A DNA stretch of 64,000 nt from Desmodesmus armatus. Its lineage: Eukaryota > Chlorophyta > Chlorophyceae > Sphaeropleales > Scenedesmaceae. The notes beneath the pieces were generated by a model. That model worked only from the letters and a program-made list of their open reading frames with translations. It had not been told where the DNA came from and did no database searches. The first letter of the stretch is position 1. Each line of letters opens with the position of its first letter. Positions 33,329 to 42,689 of this stretch are shown here, in pieces. Made by a program: the position numbers and the translations under genes. Where the stretch lies: assembly GCA_007449985.2 (NCBI GenBank), contig VIIQ02000571.1, positions 517,025 through 581,024 on the forward strand, read 5' to 3'.

Positions 33329-34105
33329 CTGTGGTATGATGATATTCTGGCTTTTGATGAGCAGTTGGGATTCAAGGGGACAACAGTGCCCCGTGCTGAG
33401 AATGAGTGGACACAAGACATGGGCGGCAGCGCCACCCCACCCCAGCCCCTGGTGATGTTCGACACCCCAATCGGCAACAGTAATGGCGCCCTGGGGACCC
33501 CAACACCCATGAAAGGCTTCATTCCTGACCCTGGCCCCTTCCAGAGCCCCAATCTGCCACCAAGGGACCCACCTTTGCAGATTCTTCCTTGCGCGTTTGA
33601 GCGCATGCCAGCGGAGCTACTTGATGACGGAGATCATGAGGCTGCAGTGCTATTTCAGCACTTCTGTCCGGGGCCAGTCAACCTTGGCTACTGCCTGCAG
33701 TTGCAACAGGAGCACAGCAGGAGTTTCAACCCTCAATGGGACCCCAACCCCCGGCTGGACGATACCTACAATGTGAAGCCGCTACCTGATGATGAGGAGG
33801 TGCGAAAGTCTGTGAAGCATGGCACCAAGAGAGCGGACACCTTGTACTCACCGGCAAGCAAAGCACATGCATTCCAGAGGGCTACGGCAGGCGTCGGCTG
33901 GCCAGCAACGAGAAAGCGGACAGTGGGATACCAGTACAGGCAGTCCCACCTGACAAGAATGACATGGAGCCTGACCAGGAGGCAGCACCTACTGCAGCCC
34001 CACCACACGCCGCATCAGGACTGGACCCTTGGACAGAACGCCGGCTGCATGAGTGGGCTGCAAGGCAAGACAGCGTGGTTACACACCGTCAGGACAACGA
34101 ACTGA
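33329..34105 (+). CDS. second frame of the Ty3-like element, unrecognised
   Basis: Reads GELWYDDILAFDEQLGF just after the Gag stop, then from the ATG at 33365 on to 34105. Pro-rich and acidic segments alternate. I see no protease DTG/DSG, reverse transcriptase or integrase core motif. It may be a fusion of Pol leftovers or an element-specific protein. It overlaps the next frame by about 140 bp. Confidence 0.4.
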   Translation: MWYDDILAFDEQLGFKGTTVPRAENEWTQDMGGSATPPQPLVMFDTPIGNSNGALGTPTPMKGFIPDPGPFQSPNLPPRDPPLQILPCAFERMPAELLDDGDHEAAVLFQHFCPGPVNLGYCLQLQQEHSRSFNPQWDPNPRLDDTYNVKPLPDDEEVRKSVKHGTKRADTLYSPASKAHAFQRATAGVGWPATRKRTVGYQYRQSHLTRMTWSLTRRQHLLQPHHTPHQDWTLGQNAGCMSGLQGKTAWLHTVRTTN

Positions 34106-34389
34106 GGGAACTTGGAAAGGACAGCAGGAACCGACACCTGCCCCTGGATGCAGAAGCCTACATGCCGACTGGCGCGCAAGTGCTGTTGCACATCAACTCA
34201 AAGAGCAAGATGGCCAAACAAGTGGACATGGAAGGACCCTGCGAGCTGGTCAGCTACCTTGGCTATTTCAAAACCCGACCTGACATCGCAGAGACAACAT
34301 GCAAGACCAGGAGGGTGGCGAGCCACTGGCGGGCACCATATTCTGATGCAGCAGCTGCTGCTCCCACTGGCAACAACATCGAGCCTTGA
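33964..34389 (+). CDS. integrase C-terminal-like remnant of the Ty3-like element
   Basis: 141 codons. The order AYMPTGAQVLLHINSKSKMA, then MEGPCELVSYLG, then RRVASHWRAPYSDA follows the pattern of Ty3 integrase C-terminal domains (GDxVL, GPY.V, R.vh...L.PY). The catalytic core is missing. This is inference from pattern only. Confidence 0.4.
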   Translation: MEPDQEAAPTAAPPHAASGLDPWTERRLHEWAARQDSVVTHRQDNELRELGKDSRNRHLPLDAEAYMPTGAQVLLHINSKSKMAKQVDMEGPCELVSYLGYFKTRPDIAETTCKTRRVASHWRAPYSDAAAAAPTGNNIEP

Positions 34390-35003
34390 AGGAACCTGGG
34401 GCTTCTCACCTGTGCTTTCATCTCCAAAATAAAAATCAAAAGAGAAGGTCAACATCGCCAATGTACAGGTGAGGCTCCTGGCTATGATCGACCAGATCAA
34501 AGATGGATGTGGAATGGCGACAGGACAAACGATTTTGCCTACAGCTTTGGGTGTTTGATGGGTTTGTCCTGGACAACGACCACTGGACGACGCTTGGTCG
34601 GTACACAATGATGACTGATGGAGGTTTGACCGACAGGACAGACAATTGGGCCGAGTCAATACCACAAGCAAGACGACAATAAGGCTCATACCGGTTCCTA
34701 AGAGTGGAATGGGCCCCGGAGGTGCCCATTTTGGAAGGAGGGGGTGTCACCCCAGCGGGGTTACCCCACATGCCATGATGGTGTTCATTGGACAAGAGGC
34801 CAACCTGGCAAGAATCCCTACGGAGGGCAAATACCAATTGGCACAAAAAAGGCAAAAACAAAAAAAGACAAGATGTTCTGGTGCTGTCTTTCAGGTATGC
34901 AAGGAATGCAGGGGGCATGATTGGCCCCAGGTGGGCACGTGTACATGTATGGTTGATGCCCCAGCATTTGCATACATACAGGCTGCGGGACGCAGCCTTC
35001 CTT
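34390..35003. other. non-coding internal region of the Ty3-like element
   Basis: About 600 bp between the last frame and the purine tract. Minus-strand open frames exist here but resemble nothing. Confidence 0.5.
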
Positions 35004-35011
35004 GGGGAGGG
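35004..35011 (+). promoter_or_regulatory. polypurine tract
   Basis: GGGGAGGG lies 10 bases before the 3' LTR, where plus-strand synthesis is expected to begin. Confidence 0.55.
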
Positions 35012-35021
35012 CAGCTACAGC

Positions 35022-36897
35022 TGTCGCTGTTTGGGGGCTGACACCTGTGACCGTGGGTGGACAGCCTTACAGCGAGTGATGGTTAGACTGCGAGTGACAG
35101 GGCTGTGCACCAGCAGCGCATGCCCTTCTGATAGACTATTGCACACACGGCATCTGCTCAGGAGCCCAACCTTGGGGTTCGGCAGAGCAGTGCCCTTGCA
35201 TGCCAGGCTTTACCTGGCCCTGTGGAGGATTGTGGCATTTCCAGCATCTGCTCAGGAGCTCAACCTGGGGTTCGGATGAGCAGTTGCAATTGCATAGTAG
35301 GACCAGGCGGTACAGCACCTGTGCCAGCCTGGCACTGTTGTGTTGATGTACGGCAAGATGCCCTATGCTGCTGCCTAGTATGGAAGTGGACTTGTACTTG
35401 GCTATGGTGGCGGTATTTGTGCATAGGCAGGCCTACCCTGCGGTTGCTGCACCAGCAGAAGTTGTACAGTACCTGTGGTGGAGGGTATGGTCTGTGTGCT
35501 TGGGCGTTTGGTGGAGTTGAAGCTCTGATCCTGCATGCATGTTTAGTGTTGTTGTCGGATTGTGTAGTGTCGAGATGCCCACGTCGCAGGCACACTGGTG
35601 ACCTGTAGTAACGGGGTGTCTAGTGTGTCTCGAAGGTTCCGAGTGCAGGACTCGATCATGTACTCGTGGCAATGCCTGGCCTCGCAAGGTGGTGATGGTC
35701 AAGGAGCGAGGTGCCAGGAGTTGTGATGATGACTAATAAATATGCATGCACCTGTGCATGCTTTGTTTGGTTGTTCAGTTATGAACTTCACTACGTATTC
35801 TAGAAGCTTCGCCTGCTATTACTATATAAGCAGGCGCGGAGCAGGTTGTCCACAAGACCGAAGAGACGGAGAAGTTCGAGGTTGTGTTGTCAAGGTTACG
35901 TTTGAGCATTGATGAGATTGTTTATGTAACTGACTGACTGGTTTGTCTTGCCACGGTGTCTTGAGAGACACGACCTGCCTTAGACTGACTGAGCCCCAGA
36001 GTGACCAGCAGTCCCTTCCTATACCAGCAGTACAGTGCAGACAACAATCCATGTGAAGCACGCGCACAGCGCGTTGATACAAGTATTTTGCTACGTGAAC
36101 GTCAGACAGTGAGTCGAGTTGGTGCTTGCAGTCATGCAATCCCTCCCTGAGTCTGAGAACCAGTCCCTGTGACTTGTTTGAGCATCACCAGTGCCACTGC
36201 AACAAGTGCACAGTTCATTTCCCCTTTGTTTGGCAAGCACCAACAGCAGTACTTCGAGGGGTACCTCCGGCACAACAGCAGTAGCTGGGACCCCCACCTC
36301 CGGCACAGCAGCAGCATACAGGGGTACCCACCCCCCAGCACGACAGCAAATCACAGGGGTACCCACCCCCTGGCACAGCAGCAGTACAGCGAGGGATATC
36401 ATCCCTTGTGCCGCAACCCCTACCCCCTGGCACAACAGCAGTGCAGTGAGGGATCACCCATCCTTGTGAGCCCAACCTTCGGTGCAGCCCCTTGTTCTTT
36501 CACCCCTTACCCGCCTTACATAGCGGCTGCGTCGAGCTTTGAGTGGTGACTGTTTACAATTGTGGACATCAGAGTGCTTCCTGTGCACTCTTGGCCTTTG
36601 ATCATCCCTGGGCTGCGTGATACCTGTTGAGGAGAGTCTTTACGTCTGCTACAGCAGCCCCAGTGACCCCACACCCCACACCCGCCGCGAGGCACACCCG
36701 ACCCCGACAGCCCTTCCTGACAGCGAGCCTGCAACTGCAGCGCCTGCGGCCCTGAGCCCTGCCGTCGGCCGCTGTCCCCACTCCGCTACACCCAGTTGCA
36801 TCCCCGCACCCGCTGCCAAGCCAGCACCGGCTGTGCACGGCAGTCACCCCCCGTCAGGCCCGGCCCACTCGTCCTCCCCCGTGCCCCCCGCGCCCGC
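35022..36897 (+). repeat. 3' LTR of the Ty3-like element
   Basis: About 1876 bp, same start and end as the 5' LTR. It has an 8-base insertion near 36670 and a few substitutions. After the common end, GCTAC precedes the duplicated ACATA. Confidence 0.9.
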
Positions 36898-36970
36898 GCT
36901 ACACATATATGAAAGTGCACAACTGCAGGACATGCTACAGGGTGCGCGACAGCAGTTCCCGCAGGATGGT

Positions 36971-37024
<54 letters not shown>

Positions 37025-39051
37025 CTTGCGCCACCACCTGGCTTTGGCCTGACACCAGCAGAGCAACTTGTTGAACCTCAGCACAGAACGCAAGGGCCCC
37101 CACCTGGCTTTGGTCCAACCCCACACGCACAAGTTCAGCACGCAGCAGTACTTGCAGCTACAGCAGCGTGCCACACAGATCGCTCAACAGCACAGCTCCA
37201 AGCAGGACTTGGGAGCAGGTTTGATATGTTGCGCGACGGCTGCAGCAGCAGCAGCAGCAAGAGCAGCAGCAGCAGTTGGGTCACAGGGTGTAGCGACAGC
37301 AGCTGGATTACAGGGCTTGAGTGCATGCAGCTTGACAATCCAGGATCTCCCTTGCTGGAACCCCCTGCCTGCTGGCAGTTCTGCAGTTCTGTGCTGATGA
37401 CGCCAGCAGCTTGTGCAGCGCTGCCAGGGCGCACAGCAGGCTGCACCAGGCAGCTGTGCTGGCGCTCAACAGCATGACAGTGTGTGTGCAGCAGCAGCAG
37501 CAGCTTGTCAGCATGAAGCTGTACCTGGCAAAGTACGGCAAGCAGGTCCGCAGCATTACATTCACCCTTCCTGCTCGAGAGCATGGGGTGGTGCACACTG
37601 TGCACAACAGTGGCCCAACAGTGGAGGGAAGTGCAGCGTGTGGTCGGCTGGGCCTGGTGGTGACAGACACACTCACCATCAACGCCACCATGCTGTCAGG
37701 CGCACGCAACCTCAGCCGCCTAGACATGCTGGGACAGATAGGGGAGTGGTGGGTCATGTTTGAGCCTCGCCTTCTGGCAGGCAAGACCAAGCTGCAGCAC
37801 CTGCACATGGAAGCATGCAGGGCAGTGGGTGGGGAGAAGGGCGTTGCACAGGTCCTGTCAGAGCTGCAGCATCTTCAGCAGCTGACACACCTACACTTTG
37901 GTGTCAACCCTTCAGATCAAGTGCGTGACCTCTGGAACCGAGGCATTCCAGCAGAAGCATTCGCAGGCCTAACAGCAAGCAGCAAGCTGCAATATCTTGG
38001 GATCAGCTGTCAGCAGCGCATACTGGCACCTGGGAATCCCATCTGGCGGCATATGTTTGGTGCAGGCAGGCTTCTACCGCACCTGAAGGCCCTGAGCATA
38101 ACAAGCAGAAGTGAACCAAATGTCCACGTGCCTCTTGGTCACCAGAAGTCGACTCTAGGCGAGGGCCTTGTCAGCTGCTGCCCAAGGCTGGAGCTGCTAG
38201 AACTCAAGGGCTTGCCCAGTAAGAACCTTCTGGCCCCACTGCGGGGGCTGATGGCGCTCCACTCACTGACCTACCTCACTACTGCAGACGGGAATAACTG
38301 GCCAGGAGTGCTGGACGATACCCATCCAGATGTCAGTGAGATGTGTCAGCTGACAGGCCTGCGCAGCTTGCATGTGGTATCTCCCAAGACAAGCATGCCC
38401 CTGCTGAAGCTGACGCAGCTGCTGCAGTTGACGTCACTGAAGTTTGGCAGGAGGTGGCCTGGTCTCGTGGGCACACACCATCTCAAGCAGGAGGTAAGCC
38501 ATTCTGCTGACTGGTCTGGCCGTACCTTATGCTTGAAGCTGCTAGCCCATGTTGAACAGCCTGACCTGAGGTCAGCCATCATAGCTTGGAAAAACATACA
38601 GCTGCCGAGCCAACCTTTCCCACTGTGTTGAGGGCCTATTCTGACTCGTGTTCATGTGTATGCAGAGCAAGCACACCGGGGGGCTTGCCGCCAAGTTCGA
38701 GTCCAAAAATATTTGACCTGCTCATGCATCCATGGCAGCATCACCGATTTGATGCTTGTGCTACTACACACCGCATGGGCTGCAACATGACGTAATCTTT
38801 CATCTCCCTGCACTCACGCTGCTGTTTGCATGTTGCTGTGCAGTGTGCTGATGATCTCCCCGTGTGGCAGCAGTTGCTGCAGCTCCATGAAGACCTGCCC
38901 GCGCCAGGCTTTGCCCCAGGGTTTGTCCAACGCCCGTATGCAGTGATGCCTGCCATTGCATGCCGTCAGGCAGGCCCTGATGCGCACATTGCCATTGCTG
39001 CGCTCCGTGCACATTTCCGGCAACTTCATGCAGGCCCTGGCCACCCACAGT

Positions 39052-39811
39052 CATAACAATGATGGCGTGATCGTTACTGGCCCCTATCGAAACTCGGCGC
39101 GTTTCACCTTCTTATTGATGGGAATGGTCGAACATACTTACTAAACATTATCAAAACGTTTTTCGGAGGGTTTCCTGCTGCCTGTGCTGTGTGCTATGGC
39201 AGAACAGCAGCACCAGCAAGGGACACTGGCCTGCTGCTCAGCATGCAGGGCTGCTGCTGTATGCTGCACGTGCTGTTCAAGTTTGATGATGTCTATACTG
39301 TTTGTTTGCTCGCCCCACAGGCCTTGCTGCTCATCCGTGCAGCTGCGACGGCCATAGACACCACCCACCCTTGCCATCCAGCAGCATTCAACACACACGC
39401 AGCAGCAAGGTGTCATGTGACGGAAATAGCGTCGTATGACAACAATGTTCCCCCAAGAAGCCAGCAGGGGCAGCCGCATGGCCTGAATTGCTGTTGCTGT
39501 TGATCACCATCACAAAGATCGGTCGCTTCTGGCGCATGTTGTGGCGATACTAGCCAGCCAAAGGTCAGATTTGCTTGTTTGACATGTAATAAGTATGTTA
39601 CACACTCAAACGTCACGGCAGAAGCCTGCTGTCACTGCCGAGGTGCTCGTAAAGTAAATGTCAGTAGGCACGTAATTGTATATCTAGAAAGATTGGGTCT
39701 ACTTCCTGCTTTCCAACGCACTAAAAACGGTCGCAAACGGGTCACCGGGCTCTGAGAAAAATGTGATTTTGTCACACAAAGGCCCGCCTCGATCACGCCA
39801 TCATTGTCATG
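39052..39811. mobile_element. 760-bp element with 22-bp terminal inverted repeats
   Basis: CATAACAATGATGGCGTGAT at the left and its reverse complement at the right (39790-39811) differ by one base over 22 bp. There is no transposase frame. A target duplication is not resolved. The left end falls in the last exon of F-box copy B and supplies its stop codon. Confidence 0.65.
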
Positions 39812-40269
39812 GATGCACACGGTCACCGGTGGCACTGCTACCCCTGCTGTTGCAATTGCAAGCTCCAGCCTGGGTCACCACACCTTGGTGATTTAGGCAG
39901 TGTGGTGAAGGGCTTGCAAAGGCGCTGTTGGGCCTATGCCAGCTATCGCTGTGCATGCTGCCACGTGGGGCATGTATTATTGTACCGTGCGCAATGTACT
40001 GCTGCAAGTTGTGCTCCTAGTAGGCAGGTTCAGACATTCACTGACATTGCGTGCACAACTTGTTGGCCTGGGGTTTTGCACCGTGTGCACGTAGCTACAG
40101 CTGCATGCGCATGCGGCAGTTAGGTGCAGCCTTGGTGTGTGCATGTGCTAGCACATGTGGCGTAGCTGTATACACCAAGTGTGCAGTCCTGCATGCTGTG
40201 CTGCCAAGGCATACCACCGGGTGCATGCTTCAGGCGTTGTACAGGTTGTGAATGCATTTTGAGTGTGTA
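39812..40269. other. cysteine-rich open stretch, no recognised gene
   Basis: A plus frame from 39809 to 40123 carries many Cys pairs (HCYPCCCNCK, CACCHVGH, CTTCWPG). It could be the displaced end of F-box copy B or chance. No family is recognised. Confidence 0.25.
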
Positions 40270-41109
40270 ACTCAATTGACCATTGAATGCCCGTCATGCA
40301 GTATGGTTGTGAGGTGTGGAGTACCCAGTATCTGCTGAATGCGTCCAAGCCATTGGATAACCCTCTGCAGTCAGTACAGACCCAGTTTTTGCGTCAGGTG
40401 GGGGGGGCAGTGGCTCCGCCGCAGCACTAACACCAAACTACTGATGGCCGAGTTTGGCTGCCGGCCGGTGTCTTGGCAGTGGTGCAAATTGGTGTGTCGG
40501 TACTGGAATCGCCTGGCTTCGCAACAGCAGAATCCATTACTGCAGAGTGCTTTTCGGGCCGAGTTGGAGCAGGCTGCACAAGGGGTTGCTGGGTGGGGTA
40601 AAGATGTGTTGCGCATGGTACAGCAGGTCGCCCCTGAGCTTGCTGCTGCTGCTACTGAGGCTATCTTGTCCCAGCAATGGGGCCAGATACCTCAGCTGCA
40701 AGTAGAGGAGTTTTTGACCTCTTGGAGGAATGTGTGGTGGACTTGGCCTGCTGCTGGCTGTGACCCTGCGGTCGAGTCTGGCCATTTGGCTGCTTACGTT
40801 GCATGGATGTCTGCTGATGTTGAGAAGCCTGCACCCTATGTGGATTTGTGCGAGCCAATTGATACGGATTTGCTTATGGGACTGATTAGGTTTAGGCTTG
40901 GGGCTCATCATCTTAGGGTGAGCACAGGCAGGTGGGATGGCACAGCTAGGGCAGATCGCCTGTGCTGCAAGTGCGCACTCCATGCTGTCGAAGATGAGCA
41001 GCATGTCATGTTTGATTGCCCGTATTACGAGTGCATCCGGCAGCGCTATGCCTCTTTGTATGATGCAGCTGACACTATGATGACAGCAACGCCGTTGGAC
41101 CGGCGTTAA
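40270..41109 (+). pseudogene. LINE D: C-terminal end of a non-LTR reverse transcriptase
   Basis: Begins with MQYGCEVW (from 40297), a phrase typical of the region after the LINE reverse transcriptase. A frameshift in the G run at 40399-40405 separates it from a 256-codon frame. That frame contains NTKLLMAEFGCRPV, FRLGAHHLRVSTGRW and the zinc motif CCKCALHAVEDEQHVMFDCP, and ends DRR at 41109. Endonuclease and reverse transcriptase core are missing. The sequence differs from LINE A-C, so it is a separate family. Confidence 0.7.
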
Positions 41110-41162
41110 GCGCGTTAACGATGCGTTAACAAGGCGTTATGTCCCGTTAGCAGCGTTAAAAG
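41110..41162. repeat. GTTAACG-rich cluster 1
   Basis: Repeated GCGTTAA, CGTTAACG and GCGTTATG units directly after the LINE D stop codon. Confidence 0.6.
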
Positions 41163-41311
41163 GTAAAGATACAGAGACACCCCCTTGGTCTCTTAACGCC
41201 ATAGGACTTCTTCCCATTGGCCTCGCGTCCGTTGAGGACGGCTCTTCACACCAACACTCCTGGGGGTCTAGGGCAACGGCACTCGTGGCCACATCTCACT
41301 CCCCAGGGGCA
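41163..41311 (-). mobile_element. SINE-like element, second copy of the 17.3-kb type
   Basis: Matches 17342-17499 with a shorter AAAGATA tail. It follows the GTTAACG cluster after LINE D. Target duplications are not obvious here. Confidence 0.6.
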
Positions 41312-41527
41312 CACCTGGGGGCCGTGTAAACCCACAGAAATTCAGGCTGGAGATGTTGTTCGACATGGGAGATTGGATGCTGTAAGGTATCACCCTTGAC
41401 CCGCTGGGAGAGTCCCCTCAGTCCCGACCTGAGAGAACCTTGAATCCCTAGGGTAGCACACCCAATAGCGGGCTCCATGCCTTTTCCGGCTGTATTCTGC
41501 ACCCATTCCTTCCTTTGCCTCTGTGGT

Positions 41528-41662
41528 AGTAATGGCGTTAGGCCCGGTAGGTAGCGGCGGTAGCCACCGTTAACGACGTTGCAAATCGCTAGCGTCGCGC
41601 TCTGAGCGTTAGGCATAGTTAGCGACGTTAACAGTTGTTCAACAAGCGTTAAAGCCTATTAA
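41528..41662. repeat. GTTAACG-rich cluster 2
   Basis: Irregular GCGTTAGG, CGTTAACGACG and AGCGTTA units over about 135 bp; no gene. Confidence 0.6.
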
Positions 41663-41830
41663 AGCTGATGCTTGTATTAAATGTTCTGTTCGTGCGTTCT
41701 AAAGGCCTGCCGGGGCTTAGTAGGCCCATGGGCCAGGCGGGCTTATGCTCATGTTGCAGAAGCAGTAGCCGCCCGTGGTGCTGCTGAGGAAGCATGATTG
41801 CAGTTGCAATGGTCACTGTTACAGTCATCA

Positions 41831-42046
41831 TTGGGGGTGGGGGTGGGGGTGGGGGTGTGGGGGGGGGGTGGGTGGTGGTGGGGGTGGGGGTGGGGTGGGG
41901 GTGGGGGTGGGGGTGGGGGTGGGGGTGGGGGTGGGGGTGGGGGGGGGGGTGGGGGTGGGGGTGGGGTGGGGGTGGGGGGTGGGGGTGGGGGGGGGGTGGG
42001 GGGGGGGGGTGGGGGGGGGGGGGGTGGGGGGGGGGGGGGGGGGGGT

Positions 42047-42080
<34 letters not shown>

Positions 42081-42479
42081 GGGGTGGGGGTGGGGGTGGG
42101 TGGGGGTGGGGGTGGGGGTGGGGTGGGGGTGGGGGTGGGGGGGTGGGGGTGGGGGGGGGGGGGGGGTGGGGGTGGGGGTGGGGGTGGGGGTGGGGGGGGG
42201 GGGGTGGGGGTGGGGTGGGGGGGGGGTGGGGGTGGGGGTGGGGGGGGGGGGTGGGGTGGGGGTGGGGGTGGGGGTGGGGGTGGGGGGGGGTGGGGGTGGG
42301 GGTGGGGTGGGGGTGGGGGTGGGGGGGGGGTGGGGGTGGGGGTGGGGGTGGGGTGGGGGTGGGGGTGGGGGTGGGGGGGGGGGGGGGGTGGGGGTGGGGG
42401 TGGGGGTGGGGGTGGGGGTGGGGGTGGGGGTGGGGGTGGGGGTGGGGGTGGGGGTGGGGGTGGGGGTGGGGGTGGGGGT
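41831..42479. repeat. 649-bp tract of only G and T
   Basis: GGGGGT units and longer G runs, with not a single A or C on the plus strand. The last 150 bp are almost pure (GGGGGT)n. Open frames through it (poly-Gly/Val/Trp, poly-Pro/Thr/His) are artefacts of the repeat. It can form many G-quadruplexes. Length may be unreliable in the assembly. Confidence 0.95.
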
Positions 42480-42689
42480 AACCCCAACGGTGGGGGTGGG
42501 GGTGGACAGGGTGTGCCTGCTGTTTATGGTACCCCAGGCTTTGTCAAAAGGAGAGGTATGCAACCTTTCTCTGTCATGTCAGGTCTTCTTGCTGTGAAAG
42601 ATGAACACAACCGTCAAACGATTACGGTTACCATACTGATCTGCTGACCAATGACCCAGGAGGTTGAACAACGCAGCATAGGCCAAGGT

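Larger units (their letters stand above)
30144..36897 (+). mobile_element. Ty3-like LTR retrotransposon, non-autonomous
   Basis: Two direct repeats of about 1.87 kb (30144-32011 and 35022-36897) start TGTCGCTG and enclose 3.0 kb. A primer binding site follows the first, and a purine tract precedes the second. ACATA occurs immediately left of the element and again five bases after the right end. The internal region has a gag frame, an unrecognised frame and an integrase C-terminal-like frame. Protease, reverse transcriptase, RNase H and the integrase core are absent, so it would need a helper. The LTRs differ by roughly eight small changes, which indicates a recent insertion. It lies 50 bp from the copia element, inside F-box copy B. 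Confidence 0.85.
23769..39056 (+). pseudogene. F-box/LRR copy B, broken by three insertions and a frameshift
   Basis: Paralogue of copy A on the other strand. The coding start (MGSQERSPPR) is at 23769. The frame stops at 23940, continues at 30089-30143, and again from about 36903. Removing the copia element with one AGGCA and the LTR element with one ACATA rejoins the codons in frame (GHLG to MPVLQQ, then YHI to YESAQLQD). A 1-base frameshift near 37360 disrupts the F-box (LLEPP, then CLLAVLQFCADD in another frame). The LRR part then reads open to 38493, where the same GTAAGC donor as copy A is found. A last exon (from 38844, CADDLPVWQQLLQLHEDL) is cut by the inverted-repeat element at 39052, which supplies the stop TAA at 39054-39056. 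The gene cannot make a full protein as it stands. Confidence 0.8.

Noticed and set aside
41831..42479. Telomere repeat array
   Set aside because: The GGGGGT unit differs from the known green algal TTTTAGGG or TTTAGGG types, and genes continue on both sides.
41649..42647. Long open frames encoding poly-Gly/Val/Trp or poly-Pro/Thr/His
   Set aside because: They exist only because the tract contains no A or C on one strand and therefore no stop codons; they have no complex sequence.
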